Assembly: GCF_014287775.1 (NCBI RefSeq)
Contig: NZ_JACOOZ010000002.1
Span: 1 to 64,000 of the forward strand
Source of the DNA: Eubacterium_G segne
Lineage (GTDB): Bacteria > Bacillota > Clostridia > Lachnospirales > Lachnospiraceae
DNA length: 64,000 nucleotides
Reading direction: 5' to 3'
The position numbers were made by a program, and so were the translations under genes. Below the pieces are notes generated by a model. It saw nothing but the letters and a program-made list of their open reading frames with translations, searched no databases and was not told the DNA's origin. Shown piece after piece: positions 8,934 through 16,156 of the stretch (position 1 is the stretch's first letter; each line of letters opens with the position of its first letter).

Positions 8934-10085
8934 TTATTTCTTAGCCTGTTTATTCTTTATAGTAAAGTATCCGCTTGATAATGAGTTAGCTCTTGACACT
9001 TTAATATAATATGTACCTTTTTTCCAGTTACCCCATGAGTTATATTGTGACTTTGATCCACTCCATGTGCTACTTGAAATAACTTTTCCACTCTTATTTA
9101 TAATCTGAATTTTAACGCTTCCTGTTAAATCTCCCTGAAGTATAAAAGCAGGCTTCTTTCCCTTTTTGAGAGCTATCTTATACCACTTGGCAGATTTATC
9201 ACCGGCAGTAATTAATCCCTTAGCTGTCTTATTATACTTAATAGTAACAGCTTTCTTTCTACTGCTTCCTGCCTTTGCTTTAACAGCTGTGTTCTTTACA
9301 TTAATTGTATGTAAGTTACCATTTCCGGCTGCCGTATTACCACTGGTGCCATTTGACTTAACTTTAAAGTAATAAGTAACACCCTTCTTTACTGCGAAAG
9401 TAAACTTATTAAAGTTATATCCTGATGATACCCATTCTTCATCTGACAAAGCCTTCTTCTTTGAGTTTAACAATGTAAGATAACTTCCATATTCGTAGGA
9501 AAAACTTACTGTAACCTTTCCTGTTTTTCCAGCCTTATATTTAAATAAGTATTCATCACTTCCACTGTTTCTGTAGTAAGTAATTGTCTGACCTGACTTA
9601 ATATTTCTTTCTCCTCTTAAATATAAACGGGTGGAAATATTAACTGTGTTAGTATACACGCTGTCATCATATACTGATGATTCTAATCTAATGTAATATG
9701 TTCCCTTGTTACTTAAAGCAACATACCCTTTAGCATTAACCTCACCTACTGTAAGATACTTGTAAAAACCTGTTATTCTGTTAGTGCACTGGGCATCAGT
9801 ATAAATTTCTACTGTCATGTTTTTATCCAGTCTGACAACATTAACATTTAACTCAAGAGCTCCCGGCTCTGAAATATTAACCGGAATTACTAAGCCCTGA
9901 TCACTTTTCTGTCCCGGAAACTTATCATTTTGTGTAAAAGTATAAGTTTTCGTTGCACTCTTTTCACTACCTGTTACTGACTTGGTTGGTGTAATAGTAT
10001 CAACTGCCAATACTGCAAATGACATGGCAAACATCATTACAGCTAATGAAGCAACTAATACTAACCCTTTCATGATTTTCTTCAT
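8934..10085 (-). CDS. Secreted protein with repeated PPC-like beta-sandwich domains
   Basis: 383 residues with a typical Sec signal peptide (MKKIMKG, hydrophobic 8-27, cleavage near AVLAVD). The rest is rich in beta strands, Gly, Tyr, Thr and Lys. It looks like three successive segments of roughly 110 residues (about 30-150, 155-270, 275-383), each with the YYIRLES, YYFKVKSN or YYIKVSRA strand typical of bacterial pre-peptidase C-terminal (PPC) domains. No catalytic motif, sortase signal or S-layer domain is visible, so it is probably a released or loosely attached surface or binding protein. The start has AAGGAGA 7 bases upstream. Domain naming is from sequence pattern only. Confidence 0.75.
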   Translation of the reverse strand: MKKIMKGLVLVASLAVMMFAMSFAVLAVDTITPTKSVTGSEKSATKTYTFTQNDKFPGQKSDQGLVIPVNISEPGALELNVNVVRLDKNMTVEIYTDAQCTNRITGFYKYLTVGEVNAKGYVALSNKGTYYIRLESSVYDDSVYTNTVNISTRLYLRGERNIKSGQTITYYRNSGSDEYLFKYKAGKTGKVTVSFSYEYGSYLTLLNSKKKALSDEEWVSSGYNFNKFTFAVKKGVTYYFKVKSNGTSGNTAAGNGNLHTINVKNTAVKAKAGSSRKKAVTIKYNKTAKGLITAGDKSAKWYKIALKKGKKPAFILQGDLTGSVKIQIINKSGKVISSSTWSGSKSQYNSWGNWKKGTYYIKVSRANSLSSGYFTIKNKQAKK

Positions 10086-10118
10086 CTCTTAATCTCCTTC
10101 TAATATTATATATTGAGA

Positions 10119-11327
10119 TTACATCAGCCCTTCTAAAGTTTTACGAATTGCTAATATAAATTCCTCCGTATTAAGTTTTTTCTTATTTTCCAATGTTGAA
10201 ATAAGATATAAATCTCCTGTCATTTCTCCATTTTCAATTGTATCAATACAAGCCTTTTCAAGCTTATCTGCAAATGCCATAAGTTCAGGAAGATTATCAA
10301 GTTCTCCTCTCTTTCTAAGGGCACCTGTCCATGCAAAAATAGTTGCAATCGGGTTAGTTGATGTTTCTTCTCCCTTTAAATACTTATAGTAATGTCTCTG
10401 TACTGTTCCATGAGCAGCTTCATATTCATAATATCCGTTAGGTGAAGCAAGCACTGATGTCATCATTGATAATGAACCAAATGCTGTAGCAACCATATCT
10501 GACATAACATCACCATCATAGTTCTTACAAGCCCAGATATATCCACCTTCTGATCTCATTACACGGGCAACTGCATCGTCAATAAGTGTGTAGAAATACT
10601 CGATTCCTGCTTCATCAAATTTTTCCTTATATTCATTTTCAAAAATATCTGCAAAAATATCCTTAAATGTATGGTCATATTTCTTTGAAATAGTGTCCTT
10701 TGTAGCAAACCATAAATCCTGTTTTGTATCAAGAGCGAAATTAAAGCAGCTTCTTGCAAAACTTTCTATTGATTTATTTATGTTATGCATACCCTGAATA
10801 ATTCCCGGTCCGTCAAATTCGTGAATTAATTCTCTTGTTTCCTCTCCTGCTTCATTAGTGTAAACAAGTTCTGTCTTTCCGGCTGCCGGAATTTTCATTT
10901 CAACACCCTTATAAACATCACCATAGGCATGTCTTGCTATTGTAATAGGCTTTGTCCAATTTTTTACATATGGCTCGATACCCTTAACAATAATAGGTGC
11001 TCTAAATACTGTTCCATCAAGAATTGCCCTGATTGTTCCATTAGGGCTTTTCCACATTTCCTTTAAGTTATATTCAGGCATTCTTGCAGCATTAGGTGTG
11101 ATTGTTGCACACTTTACGGCTACACCGTATTTCTTTGTAGCTTCTGCTGAATCAAAAGTAACCTGATCATTAGTTTTATTTCTGTAATCAAGTCCCAAAT
11201 CATAATACTCTGTTTTTAAATCAACAAAAGGTAATAATAATTCGTCTTTGATAAGTTTCCAAAGAATTCTTGTCATCTCGTCCCCATCCATTTCAACAAG
11301 GGGCGTAGTCATTTTAATTTTATCCAT
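10119..11327 (-). CDS. icd: Isocitrate dehydrogenase (NADP), eukaryotic-type
   Basis: A 402-residue NADP-dependent isocitrate dehydrogenase (isocitrate to 2-oxoglutarate and CO2). It begins TTPLVEMDGDEMTRILWKLI and contains TITPNAARMPEYNLKEMWKS, GTVFRAPI, KPITIARHAYGDVY and ACKNYDGDVMSD, the landmarks of the homodimeric type II enzyme shared with mitochondria and some anaerobes rather than E. coli Icd. AAHGTVQRHY holds the NADP-binding loop. In a fermenting clostridial cell it most likely supplies 2-oxoglutarate for glutamate. No aconitase or citrate synthase is nearby. It has its own promoter (11365-11393) and a GGAGG site before the ATG. Confidence 0.95.
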   Translation of the reverse strand: MDKIKMTTPLVEMDGDEMTRILWKLIKDELLLPFVDLKTEYYDLGLDYRNKTNDQVTFDSAEATKKYGVAVKCATITPNAARMPEYNLKEMWKSPNGTIRAILDGTVFRAPIIVKGIEPYVKNWTKPITIARHAYGDVYKGVEMKIPAAGKTELVYTNEAGEETRELIHEFDGPGIIQGMHNINKSIESFARSCFNFALDTKQDLWFATKDTISKKYDHTFKDIFADIFENEYKEKFDEAGIEYFYTLIDDAVARVMRSEGGYIWACKNYDGDVMSDMVATAFGSLSMMTSVLASPNGYYEYEAAHGTVQRHYYKYLKGEETSTNPIATIFAWTGALRKRGELDNLPELMAFADKLEKACIDTIENGEMTGDLYLISTLENKKKLNTEEFILAIRKTLEGLM

Positions 11328-11364
11328 TTCTGTTTCCTCCTAAGATTTTGTAGTATCCTTGTAG

Positions 11365-11393
11365 ATTATATCTAAATTCCAAAGGAAAGTAAA
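11365..11393 (-). promoter_or_regulatory. Probable sigma-A promoter of icd
   Basis: On the minus strand TTTACT (11393-11388) and TATAAT (11370-11365) are spaced 17 bases and lie just upstream of the icd start at 11327. Confidence 0.6.
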
Positions 11394-11431
11394 CCAAAAA
11401 GTGGTAAATGACCTTTTCTCAAAAACAGATT

Positions 11432-11448
11432 GCCCCTTTTTCAGGGAC
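11432..11448 (-). terminator. Weak hairpin after WG-repeat protein gene
   Basis: GUCCC pairs with GGGGC around a TGAAAAA loop on the minus strand, followed a few bases later by TTTTT. Short stem, so tentative. Confidence 0.3.
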
Positions 11449-11481
11449 ACTTTGTAAATATTACCATCAATTATAACTTAT

Positions 11482-13764
11482 CTACTTAATTTTTGCAGAT
11501 TTAACATTACTCCATTTTTTTGCAGTTACTTTTTTACTACCGTTTTTTTTGTAAGACTTTACCCTAAAGAAATACTTTTTATCAGCCTTTAATCTGCTAA
11601 GGGTTGCTTTTGTTTTTGTAACATACTTACTCTTAGCTCCCTTAAAGTTTTTCTTTAAAGAATACTGTATCAAATATCCATCAGCATCACTAACCTTTTT
11701 AAAGGAAACTGTTGCTTTTTTCTTTCCTGCTTTTACTTTTTGCAATGTTGTTTTTGCAGGAGGAACATTCTTCATCCTCTTTTGGTCTGCTGCTGTCCAT
11801 TTATTAAACTTATAAATGCCCCATTTTCCATCTATCTTCACTGGATTTAAATTATTTGTTGACTTACTGATACTTTGAATTTGACCTTTTTTAAAAATCA
11901 CAGTTCCGTCTGTAGCAGACATTACTTCATAATTACAATCTTTTCCATTTCTGATTTCATAACCATATGCTATATTTCCATCAAATTCTAAATAACCATG
12001 TTTTCCAAAGCTATATTCTTTTTTACCTTCTCCACAGTATAATTTCCAATTTTTATTTTTATCCCTAATTGCCAGTTTTTTGATTTTTCCCAAACTATCT
12101 GATTCATAAGAACACATTGTTCCTGAAATAGTTTTCTTACCATTTTTCGTAATTACATAACTAGATGTAATCTGATAGTCGTTATTATAAACCTTCACCA
12201 AAAATGCATCTTTTTCAAATGCCACCGGGACAATAGACGAATTATACGGCAATGAAGTAACTTTCTTTCCATTATAGTCAAATAAATAAGTATTCTTCCA
12301 TACACCTCTATTAGAAAAAACATCTATTTTAAGCAGATTTAACTCCTTGTATTCATCATATGAATAAATATAACAATATGCTCCCTCTCCAATTTCTGAT
12401 GTGTTTTTTCCATCTTTTGAAACTAAATATAACTTTCCATTTTTGTATGCTGAATAATAGTCTGCATCTGACACATCAACGTCTTCGTATCCTGTCAATA
12501 TTTTTGTTAATGAATATGTATTAATTATATCTGCTGCTTCATTACCATTCTCTTTATTATATTTTACTATTACATTACTTCCATCTTCTATACAATAAAC
12601 GTAATCACTATTATAATCAAACTGTTTATTTATTTTCTCACTAGAATCCATAATGGTAACATTTCCTGTAAGCCTACCCTGTTGATATGTAATAATTGTT
12701 GAAGCGTTTACTTTATGAATTTCTTCAACGCTGTCTGAAATTGAAGATTTCTGCCTTTTCCCTGTATTTTTATCAACAAAATACCACTGATTATTAGCCT
12801 TATAATATATTTTTTCATTTATCAATGATACCTTAGAAATAGTTTCACTGCCATTTGCTAATGTGATTTTCTTTTCAACACTTAATGATGGGAAACTATA
12901 TCTTACATACTCGTTGTTATTATACAATTCCAACGATGAACTATTTACTTCGTTGTTGTAATATTCTTTATTATTTACATCACTTACAATCTTTCCATCC
13001 ATATTTACCCATAAAGTCTTATATTGTGATATATTATCATCATTTTCTGAAATTGTATCAACCTGTATAATATCTTTATTTATCTGCTCCCAATAAGAAC
13101 CTGTTCCCATATCTGCAACAACAGTTCCATCTGCCTCTACCATTTTGTAATAGAATCTGGTATATCCGTCTTCTTCAGAGCCATCTAAATATTTACATCC
13201 CAAATAGTGCTTCTTATCCTGAAGCAAACATAAATTATCAAATTTTTCCTTTCCCTTATAACCCAATGAATCTTCATTTATTGTCTGATTTTCTTTTGTT
13301 ATTTTTCCATTATAATCAATTAAATCATATGTGCCATCATAAAATCCAAGAATAATTTGTCCATTCTTTTCTTCTGAATAATCGTATTCTTTTGAAAGTT
13401 TTTTAATAAGTTTTCCATTTAAATTTCTTATGCTCCACTGTGAATTTTTATCACATAGTAAAACTACTTTTCCGTTAAAAACCTGTGCACTTACATAAGA
13501 ACACGGAATGATTACTTTTCCATTCTTGTCAACCAATCCCCATAAATCCATATCATTTTTGCTTTTTCCTACAATTATGGAGTTGCCATATATTCCATCC
13601 ACCATGTCGTATGACAGCTTAGGCTTAACCACTACGTTATATGCCTTTTTTGCCGTTGCAGCAGAAGTCTGTACTGCTCCCACAGGTATCATTCCTACTA
13701 ACATGGTTGAAGCCAATAAAACCGCCCCAACTTTTTTCATTTTTTCTTTTAAATTCTCTTTCAT
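11482..13764 (-). CDS. Secreted WG-repeat and fibronectin-III protein
   Basis: 760 residues. A Sec signal peptide covers 1-36 (cleavage near TSAATA). Residues about 40-660 are built of repeated units of the WG type, for example LWGLVDKNGKVIIPCSYV, YDLIDYNGKITKE, KTLWVNMDGKIVSD and WKNTYLFDYNGKKV, a beta-hairpin repeat seen in clostridial surface proteins. A C-terminal fibronectin-III domain (about 670-760) ends in a very lysine-rich tail (KKWSNVKSAKIK). There is no enzymatic motif, so adhesion or ligand binding at the cell surface is an inference. It follows the subtilisin gene on the same strand by about 50 bases, so the two may be one transcript. GGGAG lies upstream of the ATG. Confidence 0.8.
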   Translation of the reverse strand: MKENLKEKMKKVGAVLLASTMLVGMIPVGAVQTSAATAKKAYNVVVKPKLSYDMVDGIYGNSIIVGKSKNDMDLWGLVDKNGKVIIPCSYVSAQVFNGKVVLLCDKNSQWSIRNLNGKLIKKLSKEYDYSEEKNGQIILGFYDGTYDLIDYNGKITKENQTINEDSLGYKGKEKFDNLCLLQDKKHYLGCKYLDGSEEDGYTRFYYKMVEADGTVVADMGTGSYWEQINKDIIQVDTISENDDNISQYKTLWVNMDGKIVSDVNNKEYYNNEVNSSSLELYNNNEYVRYSFPSLSVEKKITLANGSETISKVSLINEKIYYKANNQWYFVDKNTGKRQKSSISDSVEEIHKVNASTIITYQQGRLTGNVTIMDSSEKINKQFDYNSDYVYCIEDGSNVIVKYNKENGNEAADIINTYSLTKILTGYEDVDVSDADYYSAYKNGKLYLVSKDGKNTSEIGEGAYCYIYSYDEYKELNLLKIDVFSNRGVWKNTYLFDYNGKKVTSLPYNSSIVPVAFEKDAFLVKVYNNDYQITSSYVITKNGKKTISGTMCSYESDSLGKIKKLAIRDKNKNWKLYCGEGKKEYSFGKHGYLEFDGNIAYGYEIRNGKDCNYEVMSATDGTVIFKKGQIQSISKSTNNLNPVKIDGKWGIYKFNKWTAADQKRMKNVPPAKTTLQKVKAGKKKATVSFKKVSDADGYLIQYSLKKNFKGAKSKYVTKTKATLSRLKADKKYFFRVKSYKKNGSKKVTAKKWSNVKSAKIK

Positions 13765-13817
13765 TTGAAATCTCCCTCTTTTTTGTCTCTTTTTATCTCT
13801 CTAATTCTATTACATCA

Positions 13818-14720
13818 TTAGAGAATATTCAATATTGCATTTGCATTAACCAGACCTGCCCCCTGCCTGTTTTTATCCATAGACATATCTATGGCATTTT
13901 CTTTAAGTATTTTTTTACATTCCACATTAGTTAATTTTTCCTTCTTATTTAACATTAAAGCAACTATTCCTGTAACAATAGGAGTTGCCATTGAGGTTCC
14001 GCTTTTTTCAATATATGGATAGCCTTTTTGCCATAAATTTGAACAGCTTATAATTTTATTAGCCGGTGCCACAATATCAGGTTTTATAATACACTGCTTC
14101 GTAGGTCCCCTTCCTGAGTAATTATAGGTATATTTTCCGTTTACAAATACCTTAATATTGTCATTTTCTGCCCCTACCGTGATTATTTTTTTACAGTCTC
14201 CGGGCGTTGAAATAGAGTTAGGTCCCGGACCGTTGTTTCCTGCCGCCGCCACCACCACATACCCTAAATCCCATAATAATTCCACTTCGTCTATAAGTTT
14301 TTTCCCTGCTTTTTCATCATTACTTAATGTTCCAAAAGATAAATTTACCACCCTTATTCCATATTTTTTACCGTTATCAATAATCCAGTGAAGTCCGTTA
14401 ATTACATTTTCTTCTTTTCCTCTTCCCCTATTGTCCAACACCTTTAACGATACAATTTCAGCCTCAGGTGCAACTCCCATTATTTTTCCCTTTGACATTC
14501 TACCGGAGCCGGCAATAATTCCTGACACATGGGTTCCATGCCCCTCATCATCATATACGACATGCCTTTTATTTACAAAATCCTTAAAATATATAATACG
14601 ATTATCAAAATCCAAATGCTTACTTATTCCACTATCCAAAACAGCTACTGTAATTCCCTTTCCCATTATCCTCTGGTTATGAATATTATTTATTTCTAAT
14701 TTTTTTATTACTCTGTTCAT
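13818..14720 (-). CDS. Subtilisin-like serine protease (S8), no signal peptide
   Basis: A 300-residue S8 protease with an intact triad: Asp29 (AVLDSGIS), His61 (GHGTHVSG) and Ser243 (GTSMATP), plus the oxyanion region AAAGNNGPG. There is neither a signal peptide nor an inhibitory propeptide. The protein starts a few residues before the catalytic domain, like intracellular subtilisins (which carry a short N-terminal inhibitory extension). It stops soon after the domain (GAGLVNANAILNIL). It is placed before the secreted WG-repeat protein on the same strand and divergent from the Cys-rich gene at 14863. Role unknown; intracellular protein turnover is the usual guess for the class. A start at 14720 follows GAGGAAAT. 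Confidence 0.88.
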   Translation of the reverse strand: MNRVIKKLEINNIHNQRIMGKGITVAVLDSGISKHLDFDNRIIYFKDFVNKRHVVYDDEGHGTHVSGIIAGSGRMSKGKIMGVAPEAEIVSLKVLDNRGRGKEENVINGLHWIIDNGKKYGIRVVNLSFGTLSNDEKAGKKLIDEVELLWDLGYVVVAAAGNNGPGPNSISTPGDCKKIITVGAENDNIKVFVNGKYTYNYSGRGPTKQCIIKPDIVAPANKIISCSNLWQKGYPYIEKSGTSMATPIVTGIVALMLNKKEKLTNVECKKILKENAIDMSMDKNRQGAGLVNANAILNIL

Positions 14721-14803
14721 ATTTCCTCTATTGTTAAATTTAATATAATATATGCTTTTGTAATTGCCACCGACATTATTTATATAATTTAGATAAATTT
14801 GTA

Positions 14804-14830
14804 AACAAGACAGGCACTATGCCATATTAT
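14804..14830 (+). promoter_or_regulatory. Possible sigma-E/sigma-K type promoter
   Basis: CATATTAT (14823-14830) resembles the -10 of mother-cell sporulation promoters (sigma-K CATAnnnTA; sigma-E CATACAnT). AACA (14804-14807), 15 bases upstream, fits the short sigma-K -35. No good sigma-A pair with 16-18 base spacing is seen. These are weak matches, so this is only suggestive. Confidence 0.3.
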
Positions 14831-14862
14831 TTAGTGTAAACAAAAATTTAGGGAGATTTAAC

Positions 14863-15105
14863 ATGAGTGATTTAGCAGCAACAAACTGCGGATGCGGTTG
14901 CGACGGAGGAAACAATAACTGTTTATTCCTTATCCTTATTCTCATTTTCTGTGGAGGATGTGGTAATAACGGATGTGGAAACGGAATTTTTGGTGGCAAT
15001 GACTGCTGTTCAATAATCTGGTTATTCTTAATCTTAAGCTGCTGTGGATGCGGTAACGGTTCATTCTTTGGCGGTGGCGGAAACGGTTGTGGTTGCGGCT
15101 GCTAG
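14863..15105 (+). CDS. Small Cys/Gly-rich hydrophobic protein, coat-like
   Basis: 80 residues with 16 cysteines and about 21 glycines. Two hydrophobic stretches (CLFLILILIF, about 20-29; SIIWLFLILS, about 50-59) are separated by Cys-Gly-Asn clusters, and the C-terminus ends CGCGC. GGGAG lies 8 bases before the ATG. I do not recognise a named family. The composition resembles small cross-linking spore coat or exosporium proteins of Firmicutes, and a sporulation-type promoter may lie upstream. It heads a short plus-strand cluster with the helical-protein genes at 15285 and 15671, isolated between minus-strand genes. A metal-binding or membrane-active peptide is an alternative. Confidence 0.7.
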   Translation: MSDLAATNCGCGCDGGNNNCLFLILILIFCGGCGNNGCGNGIFGGNDCCSIIWLFLILSCCGCGNGSFFGGGGNGCGCGC

Positions 15106-15230
15106 TTAATGATACTGATTTTTATGAATATGATTTAGAATGCTTATTAAATAACGCCTTATATGGTGAGCATTTGTCTGATACTAACTTCTTAACATTG
15201 CTAATATGCCTAAGCATTTTAAATAATTAA
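15105..15230 (+). other. Coding-like frame without a normal start
   Basis: Starting right at the stop codon of the Cys-rich gene, in a different frame (codons at 15105, 15108 and so on), a 41-residue reading frame runs to TAA at 15228-15230. It encodes VNDTDFYEYDLECLLNNA followed by LYGEHLSDTNFLTLLICLSI and LNN, which looks like real protein. No in-frame ATG or GTG and no ribosome site precede it. Upstream in-frame TTG codons at 15087 and 15093 lie inside the previous gene. An ATG at 15109 is out of frame. It may be a decayed small gene, a gene with an unusual start, or a -1 frameshift extension of the Cys-rich protein. Confidence 0.4.
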
Positions 15231-15284
15231 TCAGCATAAACTTTAATAACCGCAAGCCCAAAGCAAATGGAGGATTACAGCCTA

Positions 15285-15659
15285 ATGGAAAAGCAACAAT
15301 TAAAGCAGACAAAATATGATTCCTTAGTTACTAACCGCACTATGCAGTTAGTAAAGGCTGTAATACCTTACATAAACAACGATGCCGGTACTCTTATTGG
15401 CATGCTTATTAAATTTCAGGAATTACAAAATGCCGCAAGAATTAATAATAATGTTGCCATAGCAGCCATGAACGCTGACAAACACAAAGGTATGGAAAAC
15501 ATGCTTGATGACATTAAGGATTTCTTAGATGATGACAACCGTGAAATGCTTGAAAATATAATGAGCATGATGGAAATGATGAGTATGGATGAAAATGCCA
15601 TGAATGATTTTATAGGCAGTTTTATGGGCGGTGATTTTAACCAGACTAATAATAATTAA
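15285..15659 (+). CDS. Conserved-looking helical protein of unknown function
   Basis: 124 residues starting MEKQQLKQTKYDSLVTNRTM from the ATG at 15285. This start is preferred over 15267 because GGAGGA lies 10 bases upstream of it. It is mostly alpha-helical by composition: a first region with VKAVIPYINNDAGTLIGMLI, then an acidic, methionine-rich second half (MLDDIKDFLDDDNREMLENI, MSMMEMMSMDENAMNDFIG). There is no signal peptide, membrane segment or known catalytic motif. It is separated by 11 bases from the next gene, each with its own GGAGGA site, so the two are translated from one message. Function unknown. Confidence 0.75.
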   Translation: MEKQQLKQTKYDSLVTNRTMQLVKAVIPYINNDAGTLIGMLIKFQELQNAARINNNVAIAAMNADKHKGMENMLDDIKDFLDDDNREMLENIMSMMEMMSMDENAMNDFIGSFMGGDFNQTNNN

Positions 15660-15670
15660 TGGAGGATTTT

Positions 15671-15976
15671 ATGTCTAATAACAAGTGGATGGATGACCCT
15701 GTATTAGAGGGTATTTCAAATGAGAAATTAGAAATGCTTACAAAGATAATTGAAGGTGCAAAAGGAATGGAGCCTAAGCAAATGCTTACATATTTTATTC
15801 AGCAGTCAAATGCTGCCGGAAAACAGGGTATTAACTTTACCAATTCCGAAACAGATTTAATACTCAATGTTTTAAAAGAAGGCATGACACCGGAGGAAAT
15901 TAAACGCATAGATACTGTGAAACGTATTATGGCAATGTTAGAGAAAAATAAACGAACCGGCAAAAATTCTAAATGA
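15671..15976 (+). CDS. Small acidic/basic helical protein, unknown function
   Basis: 101 residues from ATG 15671 (GGAGGA four bases upstream; an earlier in-frame ATG at 15659 overlaps the stop of the preceding gene). It starts MSNNKWMDDPVLEGISNEKL and has predicted helices around KLEMLTKIIEGAKG, MLTYFIQQSNAAG and TDLILNVLKEGMTPEEIKRI, with a basic tail. The pattern of a short WMDDPxLxxI opening and helical hairpins looks like a conserved family, but I cannot name it. It is the third gene of the Cys-rich cluster and is followed by a strong terminator. Confidence 0.72.
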   Translation: MSNNKWMDDPVLEGISNEKLEMLTKIIEGAKGMEPKQMLTYFIQQSNAAGKQGINFTNSETDLILNVLKEGMTPEEIKRIDTVKRIMAMLEKNKRTGKNSK

Positions 15977-16028
15977 CAGGAATTTTCGACTGTATATAGC
16001 ATAAGTATAGTCTTTTAATGAGCAACCA

Positions 16029-16071
16029 AAAATAAGACCTGCATTGTTTTTACAAACGCAGGTCTTATTTT
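16029..16071. terminator. Rho-independent terminator of the Cys-rich cluster
   Basis: AAAATAAGACCTGC (16029-16042) pairs perfectly with GCAGGTCTTATTTT (16058-16071). The T-rich end serves the plus strand. Confidence 0.85.
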
Positions 16072-16085
16072 ACTCTCTAAGTCAC

Positions 16086-16138
16086 AAAAAAACCGCCCTG
16101 GGGTTAATGAACTTATTAACTCCATGACAGCTTTTTTG
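16086..16138 (-). terminator. Probable terminator of leuS
   Basis: On the minus strand an imperfect long hairpin (inner stem GTTAAT/ATTAAC, outer stem AAAAAGC/GGTTTTTTT with CCAGGG-type pairing) ends in a run of seven Ts just after the leuS stop. Confidence 0.6.
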
Positions 16139-16156
16139 TAATATATTCACTATATA

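Noticed and set aside
14817..14999. Proline/histidine-rich minus-strand frame opposite the Cys-rich gene
   Set aside because: It is the complement of Cys/Gly repeats, with no ribosome site; a shadow frame.
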